Shown here piece after piece: positions 7,858 to 16,568 of a stretch of DNA of 64,000 nt; the stretch's first letter is position 1, and each line of letters starts with the position of its first letter. The notes under the pieces were generated by a model that saw only the letters and a list, made by a program, of their open reading frames with translations, searched no databases and was not told the origin of the DNA. Location: NCBI RefSeq assembly GCF_023935105.1, contig NZ_CP096040.1, positions 1,860,001 to 1,924,000 on the forward strand. Reading direction: 5' to 3'. Source of the DNA: Caulobacter segnis (GTDB lineage: Bacteria; Pseudomonadota; Alphaproteobacteria; Caulobacterales; Caulobacteraceae). The translations under genes and the position numbers were made by a program.

Positions 7858-8403
7858 ATGGCCAAGCTCAACCTGGAGATCGTCTTGCTCGTCCAAGCCG
7901 CCCCGCCCCCCGCCGCGACTGCGCCCGCCACGCCCCAGCCTCCGCAACTGCAACGGCTGGCGCCGGTCACGCAGAAGGCCAGGGCGCTGACGCTGGCCAA
8001 GGGTGGCCGGACCGAGAACGCGGTCGTGCGCTACCAAATCTTCCTGCGCACCATCGCCAAGCCGGGCGCGGTACCGGCGACGCCCGAGGGAGTGACGGTG
8101 TCGGCCATCCCCTGCGCCTGGATCGTGGAGTCCTATCTGCAGCGCGACCTCTGTTTCTATTCGATCACTGGCCTGCTGGGTTGTGAGGAGGGCGCCACCA
8201 AGCCGTTGCAAGCCGTCGAGAACGGTCAGGCCGACCTGCCGGCCGGCACGACCTGCGAGGTCTTCGCCAAGCCGGTGACGGCGGCCGAAGATCGGGTGAT
8301 CGCGACCCTGGACCGCCTCAAGGACCAGATGTTCGACGAGGATTACCAGTTGGCGGTCAAGCCGCGACTGATCCGCGGCGGGACGACCGTCACGGAGCGC
8401 TGA
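7858..8403 (+). CDS. Hypothetical protein, possibly exported
   Basis: About 181 residues. The N terminus is hydrophobic and then Ala/Pro-rich ([21 protein letters not shown]), followed by a globular part with four cysteines (IPCAWIV, RDLCFYS, LLGCEEG, GTTCEVF), which could form disulphides if exported. An in-frame GTG at 7849 is an alternative start. No family recognised. Its last 14 bases overlap the end of miaA on the opposite strand, so the two genes are convergent and share their 3' ends. Confidence 0.65.
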   Translation: MAKLNLEIVLLVQAAPPPAATAPATPQPPQLQRLAPVTQKARALTLAKGGRTENAVVRYQIFLRTIAKPGAVPATPEGVTVSAIPCAWIVESYLQRDLCFYSITGLLGCEEGATKPLQAVENGQADLPAGTTCEVFAKPVTAAEDRVIATLDRLKDQMFDEDYQLAVKPRLIRGGTTVTER

Positions 8404-9298
8404 CGGCGCCTCCGGGCAGCCTGGTCCAATCCGGGGTCTGGTTGCGAAACCAGGTCAGCTGACGCTTGGCGTAGCGGCGGGTCTCCTGCCGGGCCGCGTC
8501 CAGGGCCTGGTCCAGCGTGGTTTCGCCGCGCAGATGGGCGGCGAGTTCGCGATAGCCGACCGCCTTGAGCACGGGGAGGGCCGGATCCAGGCCTCGCGCT
8601 TCCATGGCCCGCACCTCGTCCAGTGCGCCTTGCTCGACCATCACCGCCAGGCGGGCGTCGCAACGGGCGTAGAGCTCGGCGCGCGGCGGATCCAGGACGA
8701 CGCCCGTCCAGCTGCCCGGCGCCAGGGCCGGCCTAGTGTCGGTCTGCCAAGCGGTCAGCGACTTGCCGGTCGCGATGGCTACGGCGTGGGCGCGCACCAG
8801 GCGCTGGCGGTCGCCGGTTTCGATGCGAGCCTCGGCCTCGGGATCCAGGGGCTTCAGGATTTCGCGGAACGCTTCCTCGCCGCGCGCGGCATACAGCAGG
8901 CCCGAAATCTCCCGCTGGGTCTCGGGCACCGGCGGCACGTCGGCCAGACCATGGGTCAGGGCCCGGAAATAGAGGCCGGTGCCGCCGACGATGATCGCCG
9001 GATTGCCGCGCGACTTGATCTCGGCCAGGACCTTGGTCGCCGCTTCGAGCCAGCGACCGACCGACCAGCCGATGGCCGCGTCGACCACCTCGAACAGATG
9101 ATGCGGGGCGCGGGTGGTCTCTTCCAGCGACGGCCCAGCGGTCAGGACCCTCAGGCCTGCATAGATCTGCATGGAGTCGGCGTTGACGATCTCGCCGCCG
9201 GTCCGTTCGGCCAAATCCAGCGCATGGGCGGACTTGCCGCTTGCGGTCGGGCCCGCGATCAGCCAGATGCGGGGCGCGATGTCCGAACTCTCCACCAT
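8390..9298 (-). CDS. miaA: tRNA dimethylallyltransferase
   Basis: A 302-residue enzyme that transfers a dimethylallyl group to A37 of tRNAs reading UNN codons. P-loop GPTASGKS at residues 16-23, then [11 protein letters not shown] (the substrate-recognising DSxQ motif), [22 protein letters not shown] and the C-terminal [13 protein letters not shown]. The start must lie upstream of the P-loop; the ATG at 9298 (MVESSDIAP) is the best choice, with 9316 possible. Its 5' end overlaps the serB start by about 20 bp on the opposite strand, so the promoter must lie inside serB. Confidence 0.96.
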   Translation of the reverse strand: MVESSDIAPRIWLIAGPTASGKSAHALDLAERTGGEIVNADSMQIYAGLRVLTAGPSLEETTRAPHHLFEVVDAAIGWSVGRWLEAATKVLAEIKSRGNPAIIVGGTGLYFRALTHGLADVPPVPETQREISGLLYAARGEEAFREILKPLDPEAEARIETGDRQRLVRAHAVAIATGKSLTAWQTDTRPALAPGSWTGVVLDPPRAELYARCDARLAVMVEQGALDEVRAMEARGLDPALPVLKAVGYRELAAHLRGETTLDQALDAARQETRRYAKRQLTWFRNQTPDWTRLPGGAVSAP

Positions 9299-10157
9299 TC
9301 CGACCGTCCTCACCATCGTTGGGGCGAACCCCGACGCCTACGCACAAGCCGTTTCGCGCGTCGAAGCCAGGCTGTCCAGCCGCCGCGAGGATCTGGGGCC
9401 ATTGGCCGCCGACGTCTTCGTCGAGGGTGGCGACCTGGAAGGCCTGAAGGCCGACCTCGAGGACCTGTCGGTCGACTTCGCCATTCAGCCCATCGAGAAC
9501 CGCCGCAAGCGCCTGCTGATCGCCGACATGGACTCGACGATCATCAATGTCGAATGCCTGGATGAGCTGGCCGATTTCGCCGGGGTCAAAGAACAGGTCT
9601 CCGAGATCACCGAGCGCGCGATGCGCGGCGAGCTGGCCTTCGAGGGCGCCCTGCGCGAGCGGGTCGGCATGCTGAAGGGCCTCGGCGTCGAGGCGCTGCA
9701 AGCCTGCTACGAGCAACGGGTCCGGCTGAACCCGGGCGCCGAGATCCTGGTCCGCACCATGGCCAAGCACGGCGCGCGTTGCGCCCTGGTCTCGGGGGGC
9801 TTCACCTTCTTCACCAGCCGGGTGGCGGAGGCCGCGGGCTTTCACCTGAACCGCGCCAACACCCTGATCGAGTTGGACGGCGCCCTGACGGGCCAGGTCG
9901 GTGACCCGATCCTGGGCAAGGAAGCCAAGCTGGCCGCTTTGAATGAGGAAACCGCCGCGCTGGGTCTGACGCCGGTCGACGCCCTGGCCGTGGGCGACGG
10001 GGCCAACGACTTGGCGATGATCGAGGCCGCCGGCCTGGGCGTGGCCTATCGCGCCAAGCCGATCGTGGCGGCCCAGGCCGACGCCAAGGTCGACCACACC
10101 GACCTGACGACCCTGCTGTACTTCCAGGGCTACAAGACCGAGGACTTCCACAAGTGA
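9279..10157 (+). CDS. serB: Phosphoserine phosphatase
   Basis: A 292-residue HAD-family enzyme for the last step of serine synthesis. The N-terminal 75 residues form an ACT-like regulatory region; the phosphatase core follows. Nucleophile motif DMDST at 83-87, the substrate-binding [11 protein letters not shown] segment, motif II in [10 protein letters not shown] and motif IV in [12 protein letters not shown]. The ATG at 9279 is the first methionine that gives the usual N terminus. The 5' end overlaps miaA head to head. Its stop codon overlaps the GTG of the next gene (GTGA), so the two are probably translated together. Confidence 0.95.
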   Translation: MSELSTIPTVLTIVGANPDAYAQAVSRVEARLSSRREDLGPLAADVFVEGGDLEGLKADLEDLSVDFAIQPIENRRKRLLIADMDSTIINVECLDELADFAGVKEQVSEITERAMRGELAFEGALRERVGMLKGLGVEALQACYEQRVRLNPGAEILVRTMAKHGARCALVSGGFTFFTSRVAEAAGFHLNRANTLIELDGALTGQVGDPILGKEAKLAALNEETAALGLTPVDALAVGDGANDLAMIEAAGLGVAYRAKPIVAAQADAKVDHTDLTTLLYFQGYKTEDFHK

Positions 10158-10819
10158 GTTTCCCCCGCCGCGTCGACGCGGTCGTCTTCGACATGGACGG
10201 CCTGCTGCTGGACACCGAGATCGTCTATCGCGCGGCGATGATCGAGGCGGGCGACGTCTTCGGCGTCCAGTTCACCGGCGAGACCTACGCCTCGATGGTG
10301 GGCAAGACGACGCCGGAGTGCGGGATCATGCTGCGCGACCTGTACGGCGAGACCTTCCCGGTCCAGTCCTATTTCGAGCGGGTCTGGTCCGACGTCGAGG
10401 ACCTGCTGGCGGCCGAGACCAAGCTGAAGTCCGGGGTGATCGAAATCCTCGACTATCTGGACGACCTGGGCCTGCCCCGCGGCATCGCGACCTCGAACGG
10501 CATGGTCGCGGTCGAGAAGTACCTGGGCCGCTTCGACCTGCTGCGTCGCTTCAACGCGGTGGTGGCCCACCAGGACGTGACCAAGCACAAGCCGAACCCG
10601 GATCCCTATCTGCTGGCGGCCCAGCGCATCGGCGTCGACCCGGCCCATTGCCTGGCGCTGGAGGACAGCCACCCTGGCGTTCGCGCCGCGCACGCGGCCG
10701 GCATGATGACGGTGATGGTCCCCGACATCCTCGATCCCAACGAGGAGATGCACGACAAGTGCATTCACATCGCCGACAGCCTGCACCACGTCATGGACCT
10801 GCTTAAAGCGTCGGTCTGA
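10154..10819 (+). CDS. HAD-family phosphatase/phosphoglucomutase-like protein
   Basis: A 221-residue HAD hydrolase of the beta-phosphoglucomutase-like subgroup. Motif I is DMDGLLLD (13-20), with the Asp nucleophile at 13 and acid/base Asp at 15; motif II is in ATSN; motif III is the Lys in KHKPNPDPYL; motif IV is in LEDSHPGVRAA. A helical cap lies between motifs I and II. GTG start overlapping the serB stop by 4 bp. Substrates of this subgroup range from sugar phosphates to phosphoglycolate, so none can be assigned. A hairpin at 10824-10850 follows the gene. Confidence 0.85.
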   Translation: MSFPRRVDAVVFDMDGLLLDTEIVYRAAMIEAGDVFGVQFTGETYASMVGKTTPECGIMLRDLYGETFPVQSYFERVWSDVEDLLAAETKLKSGVIEILDYLDDLGLPRGIATSNGMVAVEKYLGRFDLLRRFNAVVAHQDVTKHKPNPDPYLLAAQRIGVDPAHCLALEDSHPGVRAAHAAGMMTVMVPDILDPNEEMHDKCIHIADSLHHVMDLLKASV

Positions 10820-10823
10820 TCGT

Positions 10824-10850
10824 GGGACGGCGCCCCCTAAGGGGTGTCCC
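10824..10850 (+). terminator. Hairpin after the HAD gene, weak terminator candidate
   Basis: GGGAC and GTCCC (10824-10828 and 10846-10850) enclose an inner CCCC-CTAA-GGGG stem. There is no clear T run after it (AGGCTTGTAA), so it may be a terminator or a leader structure of the downstream mrp gene. Confidence 0.35.
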
Positions 10851-10913
10851 AGGCTTGTAAATGCCGCTGGTCGCGCGGATATGAGGGCCCCTTGAAGACG
10901 AGGCCCGACTGAC

Positions 10914-12026
10914 GTGACCGGCGCAACTCCCGCTACCCCCGACGACGCCCGCGCGGCGCTGGACCGCATCGCCGATCCGGCCAGCGGGCAGGGGTTGGTC
11001 GCCGCCGGCCTGGTGCAAGGGTTGGTGGTCCGCGAGGGCCGCGCCGGCTTCATGCTGGAGGTCCCGGCCAGCCGGGTGGCCTCGTACGCCTCGGTCCGCG
11101 AGGCCGCCGAGAAGGCCCTGGCGGCGCTGCCGGGGATCCAGACCGCCCAGGTCGTGCTGACCGCCCAGGCTGCCGAGGGCGCGACCCGGGTGCGCAAGGG
11201 CGCCAAGGTCACCGAGGATCCGCAGGCCCGAATGGTCCCGCCGCCCGAGGCCGAGAAGCCCGCCCATGTCCGCCACGTGATCGCCGTGGCCTCGGGTAAG
11301 GGCGGGGTGGGCAAGTCCACCATCTCGACCAACCTGGCGGTCGCCTTCGCCAAGATGGGCCTGCGCGTGGGCCTGCTGGACGCCGACATCTACGGCCCCT
11401 CGGCCCCCAAGATGATGGGCGTCGACGGCGATCCGCTGTTCGAGAACGAGAAGCTGCAGCCGCTGCTGGCCCATGGCGTCAAGGTGATGTCGATCGGCTT
11501 CATCGTCGACGAGGGCCGGGCGATGATCTGGCGCGGCCCGATGGCCTCGTCGGCCGTGCGCCAGCTGATCCACGACGTGGCCTGGGGTTCGGAGAATGCG
11601 CCGCTGGACGTGCTGGTCGTCGACCTGCCGCCGGGCACCGGCGACATCCAGCTGACCCTGGTCCAGAAGCTGCGCATCGACGGGGCGGTGCTGGTCACCA
11701 CGCCCCAGGAGATCGCCCTGATCGACGCCCGCCGCGCCGCGGCGATGTTCGAGAAGACCGCCACCCCGATCCTGGGCCTGATCGAGAACATGGCCTTCTT
11801 CGCAGATCCCTCGACCGGCGCGCCGATCCCGATCTTCGGCGAGGGCGGCGGCGTCGCCGAGGCCGAGCGGCTGAAGGTTCCGCTGCTGGGCCGCGTGCCG
11901 ATCGAGATCGCCGTCCGCCTGGGCGGCGACCAGGGCGTCCCGGTGGTGATCTCCGAGCCGAAGGGGCAGGCGGCTCAGGTGTTCGGCGAGGCGGCAGGCT
12001 TGCTCTGGAAGACGATCGAGCCCTGA
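10914..12026 (+). CDS. mrp: Mrp/NBP35-type iron-sulphur cluster carrier ATPase
   Basis: A 370-residue P-loop protein that carries Fe-S clusters to apo-proteins (ApbC/Mrp). The N-terminal region (about 10-100) is the MIP18-like (DUF59) domain. The deviant Walker A GKGGVGKST is at 128-136, followed by DADIYGPSAPKMMG and the VVDLPPGTGDIQ Walker B region. The usual CxxC for the bridging cluster is absent: residues 297-302 read ADPSTG where enteric proteins have CSNC-type sequences. I recall similar substitution in other alphaproteobacterial Mrp proteins. GTG start. Shares a bidirectional terminator with the FadL gene. Confidence 0.93.
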   Translation: MTGATPATPDDARAALDRIADPASGQGLVAAGLVQGLVVREGRAGFMLEVPASRVASYASVREAAEKALAALPGIQTAQVVLTAQAAEGATRVRKGAKVTEDPQARMVPPPEAEKPAHVRHVIAVASGKGGVGKSTISTNLAVAFAKMGLRVGLLDADIYGPSAPKMMGVDGDPLFENEKLQPLLAHGVKVMSIGFIVDEGRAMIWRGPMASSAVRQLIHDVAWGSENAPLDVLVVDLPPGTGDIQLTLVQKLRIDGAVLVTTPQEIALIDARRAAAMFEKTATPILGLIENMAFFADPSTGAPIPIFGEGGGVAEAERLKVPLLGRVPIEIAVRLGGDQGVPVVISEPKGQAAQVFGEAAGLLWKTIEP

Positions 12027-12034
12027 CAGCAAAA

Positions 12035-12062
12035 AGCCCGCCCGGATCGCTCCGGGCGGGCT
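12035..12062. terminator. Bidirectional terminator between mrp and FadL genes
   Basis: A perfect 12-bp stem (AGCCCGCCCGGA/TCCGGGCGGGCT) with a TCGC loop. Five A bases to the left give the minus-strand transcript of the FadL gene a U tract; the plus strand continues TTGTCGTTT. It serves both convergent genes. Confidence 0.9.
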
Positions 12063-12086
12063 TGTCGTTTCAGCGGTGCGCCAGCC

Positions 12087-13385
12087 CTAGAAGCTGAAAC
12101 GCGCGCCGGTCGACAGCACGACGGCCGAGCCGGTCACGTCGCCATTCAGGCGAACGACCGAGCTGGTCGCGGTGGTGTCGGTGCGGTTGATCTTGCTGTC
12201 GTCGAAGCTGATGTAGTTGATCGCCGCGTCCAGCTTGATGTTGTCCGTCGCGGCCCAGGTGGCGCCGGCGGCGTACATCATGCGGTCGCCGTCCGGCACG
12301 CGGGCGGTGCGGCCGACGTCCGGGGTCGGGGTCGGGTCGTACTGGACGCCGGCGCGCAGGGTCAGGCGCGGCGAGGCCTGGTAGTCGACGCCGGCGGCGT
12401 AGGTCGTCACGTCCTTGTAGTTCTGGGGGCTGGTCGACGAACCGCCCGGGAAGGTGACGCGGATGGCGTCGAACTCGCCCCAGCCCACGCGGCTGGCGGA
12501 GGCGTTCAGGGTCCACTGATCGTTCACCGCCCAGCGGAGGCCGAGGTTGGCGATCCAGGGCAGGGTGATCTTGGCCTGGCCGTCGGTCGAGAAGTTGTTG
12601 GCGGCCGGGATCGGGGCCAGCAGGCCGGCGACCGTCACGGTGCCATCCAGCTTCTGGTCGATCTTGCTGCGGTAGCTGGCGCCGATCGTCAGGCTCTTGG
12701 ACGGGTGGATCTGCGCGCCGACGGTGTAGCCATAGGCCCAGCCGTCGCCCTTCAGCGACTGCGAACCATCGGCCTGCAGCGGCGAGATGTTCGGCAGGGC
12801 GTTGGTCAGCTCGGCGTCGGCGTAGAGGGCGGTGACGCCCACGCCCAGGTCGATCATGTCGTTGACGCGATAGGCGATGACGCCGTCGACATTGATCGTG
12901 CGCAGGTGCGACTTGAGCGCGTCGTAACGCGTCCAGCTGTCGGCGTTGTATTCGGTGGTGAAGTTGTAGGGCGCGGCGACGGACAGGCCCAGCGACAGCT
13001 TGTCATTGACCTTGAACGCCACGCCGCCGTTGGGAACGACGCCGTCGTTGATCGGGTCGAAGGCGGTGTTGGCGCCGCCCACGGGCGTGGTCAGGCCGGT
13101 CGGCGGGACCGGACGGGTGATCGTCGAGCCGCTGTTGGTGACCTTGGAATCGACCTGGATCAGGTTCAGGCCGAAAGCGGCCTCGCTGCGCTCGATGCCG
13201 GCGATCGAGGCAGGGTTCCACCACAGGCTGCCGACACCCTTGTCGGCGACTTCGCCCGAATAGGCGCGGCCGGTGCCGCGCACCGATTGTTCCTGCAGAT
13301 AGAAGGCCGAAGCGGAGGCCTGGGAAGCGGCGGCGAGCGCCAGCAGAGCGACGCCGGCGGCGAGGCTGGTACGCGAGAGAGACAT
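12087..13385 (-). CDS. OmpP1/FadL family outer-membrane transporter
   Basis: A 432-residue beta-barrel of the FadL family, which takes up long-chain fatty acids or other hydrophobic compounds. Signal peptide of about 24 residues (ALLALAAASQASA/S). The mature N terminus SAFYLQEQSVRGTGRAYSG is the family's N-terminal plug signature, followed by WWNPASIAG. Regularly alternating barrel strands follow, and the final residue is an outer-membrane type Phe (GARFSF). Start at 13385, with AGAAGG upstream; a longer start at 13442 is unlikely. The SDR gene upstream on the same strand resembles a beta-oxidation enzyme, which fits fatty acid use. Confidence 0.93.
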   Translation of the reverse strand: MSLSRTSLAAGVALLALAAASQASASAFYLQEQSVRGTGRAYSGEVADKGVGSLWWNPASIAGIERSEAAFGLNLIQVDSKVTNSGSTITRPVPPTGLTTPVGGANTAFDPINDGVVPNGGVAFKVNDKLSLGLSVAAPYNFTTEYNADSWTRYDALKSHLRTINVDGVIAYRVNDMIDLGVGVTALYADAELTNALPNISPLQADGSQSLKGDGWAYGYTVGAQIHPSKSLTIGASYRSKIDQKLDGTVTVAGLLAPIPAANNFSTDGQAKITLPWIANLGLRWAVNDQWTLNASASRVGWGEFDAIRVTFPGGSSTSPQNYKDVTTYAAGVDYQASPRLTLRAGVQYDPTPTPDVGRTARVPDGDRMMYAAGATWAATDNIKLDAAINYISFDDSKINRTDTTATSSVVRLNGDVTGSAVVLSTGARFSF

Positions 13386-13527
13386 GGGACTACGACCTTC
13401 TTGGGGAGGAAGAGGCTGGTCGAACACCTGTTGGGTGATCAAGGAGCGCCGCCTTTAACGCATCTGCTCAAATAGCGTTGCTATAAATTGATAGAGCGGT
13501 GAATTTTGTCAGTTTTGTTAAAGAAAC

Positions 13528-13546
13528 GGGGGCTCGAGGCCCCCGT
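13528..13546 (-). terminator. Terminator after the SDR gene
   Basis: On the minus strand CGGGGG-CCTCGAG-CCCCCG is followed by TTTCTTT. It lies between the SDR gene and the FadL gene, so the two are probably separate transcripts. Confidence 0.75.
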
Positions 13547-13614
13547 ATCAATCGTCGTTATGTCAAATGTGGCGAGAATGCAGGTATTCGAGCAATCACG
13601 TTCCTTCCGTAACG

Positions 13615-14520
13615 TCAGCCTCCCGCCATCTTCCGGAAGAACTTCTGTCCCTGTTCCCCACCGTTGAAGTAGGCCTTCTGGCCATCCTCGGCAGTGATCT
13701 TGTCCCAGTTGTCACGGACCTCTTCGGCCGAGAGGCCGCCTTCGCCGAGGTAGACGCCTTCGGTCTCGTAGATCCGCGACAGAGCGAAGGCCCCGGCGCC
13801 GGCGGTCAGGATCGCGCCGGTGGGGGCCTCTTCCGAGCACAGATAGACGACGCCCGGGGTGACGTATTCGGGGGCCAGCTTGGCCAGCACCTCCGGCGGC
13901 ATCAGGCCCTCGGTCATGCGGGTGGCCGCGACCGGGCTGATGGCGTTGATCTTCACGTCGTTCTTGGCGCCCTCGAGCTTGAGGGTGTTCATCAGGCCCA
14001 GCACCGCCATCTTGGCCGCGCCGTAGTTGCTCTGGCCGAAGTTGCCGTACATGCCCGACGACGAGGTCGTCACGACGATGCGGCCGTAGTTCTGGGCCTT
14101 CATGATGTCCCAGACCGCCTTGATCGGCTTGAAGGTGCCGAACACGTGCACCTGCATGACCAGCTCGAAGTCGGCCAGCTCCATCTTGGTCAGGGTCTTG
14201 TCGCGCAGGATGCCGGCGTTGGCGATCAGGATGTCGATGCGGCCCCACTTCTCCAGGGTCGTCTTGACCATGTCGGCGACGCCGGCGTCGTCCGTGACCG
14301 AAGCGCCGTGGGCGATGGCTTCGCCGCCAAAGGCCTCGATCTCGGCCACGACCTTCTGGGCCGCTTCGGACGAGCCGCCCGAGCCGTCGACGCTGCCGCC
14401 CAGGTCGTTGACCACGACCTTGGCCCCGCGACGCGCCAGCTCCAGGGCGTGCTGGCGGCCGAGCCCGCCGCCGGCGCCCGTCACGATCGCCACCTTGCCG
14501 TCGAAGCGGATGTCCGTCAT
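13615..14520 (-). CDS. SDR dehydrogenase, (3R)-hydroxyacyl-CoA type
   Basis: A 301-residue short-chain dehydrogenase closest in pattern to the dehydrogenase part of peroxisomal multifunctional enzyme 2. NAD-binding TGAGGGLGRQHAL at about 15-27, VNDLGGSVDGSG (typical of this subgroup), the NAG motif in IANAGILRD, catalytic Ser in TTSSSGMYGNFGQ, and YxxxK in NYGAAKMA. The C-terminal extension (about 240-301) goes beyond a classical 250-residue SDR. Likely role: oxidation of 3-hydroxyacyl-CoA. A PsrA-type operator lies 16 bp before the start, and a FadL porin gene follows downstream, both fitting fatty acid metabolism. The substrate is inferred. Confidence 0.87.
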   Translation of the reverse strand: MTDIRFDGKVAIVTGAGGGLGRQHALELARRGAKVVVNDLGGSVDGSGGSSEAAQKVVAEIEAFGGEAIAHGASVTDDAGVADMVKTTLEKWGRIDILIANAGILRDKTLTKMELADFELVMQVHVFGTFKPIKAVWDIMKAQNYGRIVVTTSSSGMYGNFGQSNYGAAKMAVLGLMNTLKLEGAKNDVKINAISPVAATRMTEGLMPPEVLAKLAPEYVTPGVVYLCSEEAPTGAILTAGAGAFALSRIYETEGVYLGEGGLSAEEVRDNWDKITAEDGQKAYFNGGEQGQKFFRKMAGG

Positions 14521-14535
14521 GCCCGTAGTCTCCCT

Positions 14536-14549
14536 CAAACGCGTGTTTG
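14536..14549. promoter_or_regulatory. PsrA-like operator (CAAAC-N4-GTTTG)
   Basis: CAAAC GCGT GTTTG lies 16 bp upstream of the SDR start codon. It matches the consensus known for the TetR-family fatty acid sensor PsrA (G/CAAAC-N2-4-GTTTG/C). The position fits repression. No PsrA homologue is visible nearby, and the site is short, so chance occurrence remains possible. Confidence 0.45.
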
Positions 14550-14730
14550 GTTTGGCCGTGTTGTGCGGCGCGGGAGAGGGGAGGTCAAGGGCGTGCGCGC
14601 TCGCCCTCACGCGGCTGGCCGCTGAAGCGATGGAAGGGACGGCGAGCGCCCGGGCGACGCCCGCAGTTGGGTAGAGTTGTTACCGTTTCGACGAAGCCAG
14701 ACGCTTCACGTAGGCCCGACCAGGTCGCCG

Positions 14731-16410
14731 TCAGGCGATCAGTCGTCTCGCTGCCTCGAGCAGCTGCTCGGTCGCGAACAGCTTGGGCAGCAACTCCACC
14801 TCGTCGAAGCCGACGGGCAGCGAGTCGCGGCCATAGCCGCTGACGAAGGCGAACGGGATCCGGGCTCTGGCCAGCGCCGAGGCGATGTCGTCGACGGCGT
14901 CCCCGTGCAGGTCGGCGTCCAGCAGGGCCGCATCGATCCTGAACCGGTCCACGAACTCGAGCGCGGCGACGGCGTCGGCGGCGGGGCCGATGACCGTCGC
15001 GCCGACGTCTTCCAGCTGGCTGACGATCTCCATCGCCACCAGCGGCTCGTCTTCGATCACCAGAACCCGCTTGGCCTGCAGGGGCTTGGCGTCGCGGCCG
15101 CCGAGCGCGGGGGCGAGACCGGCCCGGGGCGAGGCTTGCTGGCCTGCTGGCGTGTCGATCATACGATCGTCGCTGGACGGATCGCCCGGCAGCGGAAAAG
15201 CGATGTCCCAGCGCCCGCCGCCCGCCTCGACGGACATCTTCGCCTCACCGCCGGCGCCGCGCACGCTGGCCTCGATCAAGCGCGTGCCGAAGCCGCGCCG
15301 GATCGGCGACTTGACCTTGGGTCCGCCCCATTCGGTCCAGCGCAGGTCCAGGGTCTGCCGACCCAAGGTCCAGGCGATGGTGACGCCGCCCTCCGGTTTC
15401 GACAGCGCGCCATATTTGAGCGAGTTCGTCCCGAGCTCGTGCAGGATCATCGCCATCTTCGTCATGGCCGTAGCATCCAGGTAGACGTCGGGTCCCGAGG
15501 CGGAAATCTGGGCTTCGTCCACCGGACCCAGATTCATCTGGTCCGCGACCAGCGCCCGCAGCTGCGTGCCTTTCCACTCGCTGGTGCTGAGCTGCGAATG
15601 GACGCGGGACATCGACTGGATGCGGCCGCTGAAACTCTCGACGAAATCCTTCGGATCGTCGCTATGCCGAAGGGTCTGCGAGGCGATCGCCTGCACCGTC
15701 GCCAGCATGTTCTTGACGCGGTGGCTGAGCTCGCCCGTCAGCATGGTCTGCAGGGCCTCGGTTTCTCGCAAGGTCTCGCAGGTCCTGGCCAGGGCCTGCT
15801 CGCGTTCGCGCAGGGCTTCCTCGGCGAGGGTGCGGTCCAGGATGTCGGCGGCCTGGCGTGCCAGGATGTCCAGCAGGCGCAGGTCGCGCTCGGACGGCTG
15901 GTGCGGATAGGCCCAGTGTGTGGAGATCATGCCCAGAAGGGCGCCGGTCCGCGACAGCAGGGGCGTCGTCTGGGCCGAGCGGATACCTGTGCGGCGGAAG
16001 GCCAGCAGGTCTTCGGTGCCGGCGATCTCGTTCCAGGTCTCGAAGTCCGGAATGATCGCGCGCTGGCCGGATTTGACGGCGGCCGTGCAACTGCTGTGCG
16101 CGGCGGGGCCGACCCACTGCCAGAAGCCCACCGCTTCGGGCGGCAGGCCGCGCGAACACAGCAGTTTCAGCTCACCGCCATGGCCGGAGGTGTCGCCAGC
16201 GGGCATGAGCAGTTGCATGGTGCCGAACTGCGAGCCGGTGATCGAAATCGCCGCGTCGACGATCTTGCCGTAGAGCTCGAAGCGATCCTGCTCGCCGATC
16301 AGGGCCACGCTGATCGAGTGGAGGAGTTCGATATCGGAAAGGTCGTTCTGGGCGGCGCCGGTCCGGGCCTGGCGAGTGCGGATAGGAACGACCTGCAGCG
16401 CGTTTGTCAT
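14731..16410 (-). CDS. GAF/HWE-type hybrid histidine kinase with receiver
   Basis: About 559 residues with no membrane segments, so probably a soluble sensor. Order: GAF domain (about 35-185), coiled linker (REREQALARTCETLRETEAL), dimerisation/phosphoacceptor domain with the His in GELSHRVKNMLATVQ, ATPase domain with the N box HELGTNSLKYGALS and a WxE-like RWTEWGG, then a C-terminal receiver domain (about 440-555) with acidic pocket IEDEP, phospho-acceptor Asp in LLDADLHGD and Lys in LPKLF. These are hallmarks of the HWE/HisKA_2 kinases, which in alphaproteobacteria include blue-light and general stress sensors. No response regulator is adjacent. Start at 16410 (GGGGG box) preferred over 16422. 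Confidence 0.88.
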   Translation of the reverse strand: MTNALQVVPIRTRQARTGAAQNDLSDIELLHSISVALIGEQDRFELYGKIVDAAISITGSQFGTMQLLMPAGDTSGHGGELKLLCSRGLPPEAVGFWQWVGPAAHSSCTAAVKSGQRAIIPDFETWNEIAGTEDLLAFRRTGIRSAQTTPLLSRTGALLGMISTHWAYPHQPSERDLRLLDILARQAADILDRTLAEEALREREQALARTCETLRETEALQTMLTGELSHRVKNMLATVQAIASQTLRHSDDPKDFVESFSGRIQSMSRVHSQLSTSEWKGTQLRALVADQMNLGPVDEAQISASGPDVYLDATAMTKMAMILHELGTNSLKYGALSKPEGGVTIAWTLGRQTLDLRWTEWGGPKVKSPIRRGFGTRLIEASVRGAGGEAKMSVEAGGGRWDIAFPLPGDPSSDDRMIDTPAGQQASPRAGLAPALGGRDAKPLQAKRVLVIEDEPLVAMEIVSQLEDVGATVIGPAADAVAALEFVDRFRIDAALLDADLHGDAVDDIASALARARIPFAFVSGYGRDSLPVGFDEVELLPKLFATEQLLEAARRLIA

Positions 16411-16568
16411 GAATGCCCCCAATGCTCCGTACGCGTCGCGACCGGCGCATAGGGATCATCAGAGCGTGAGCGCCTCAGAGGCCAAAGGCTTGCGTGCCCG
16501 AGAACCGATATTGGGCATGCCGGGCGAGCGCGACGGCGAGCCCGCCGCCGCGCTTGCGGTAGTCACCC

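Noticed and set aside
8733..10151. 472-codon frame opposite serB and miaA
   Set aside because: Antisense shadow of two well-conserved genes; composition is repetitive and no motif is present.
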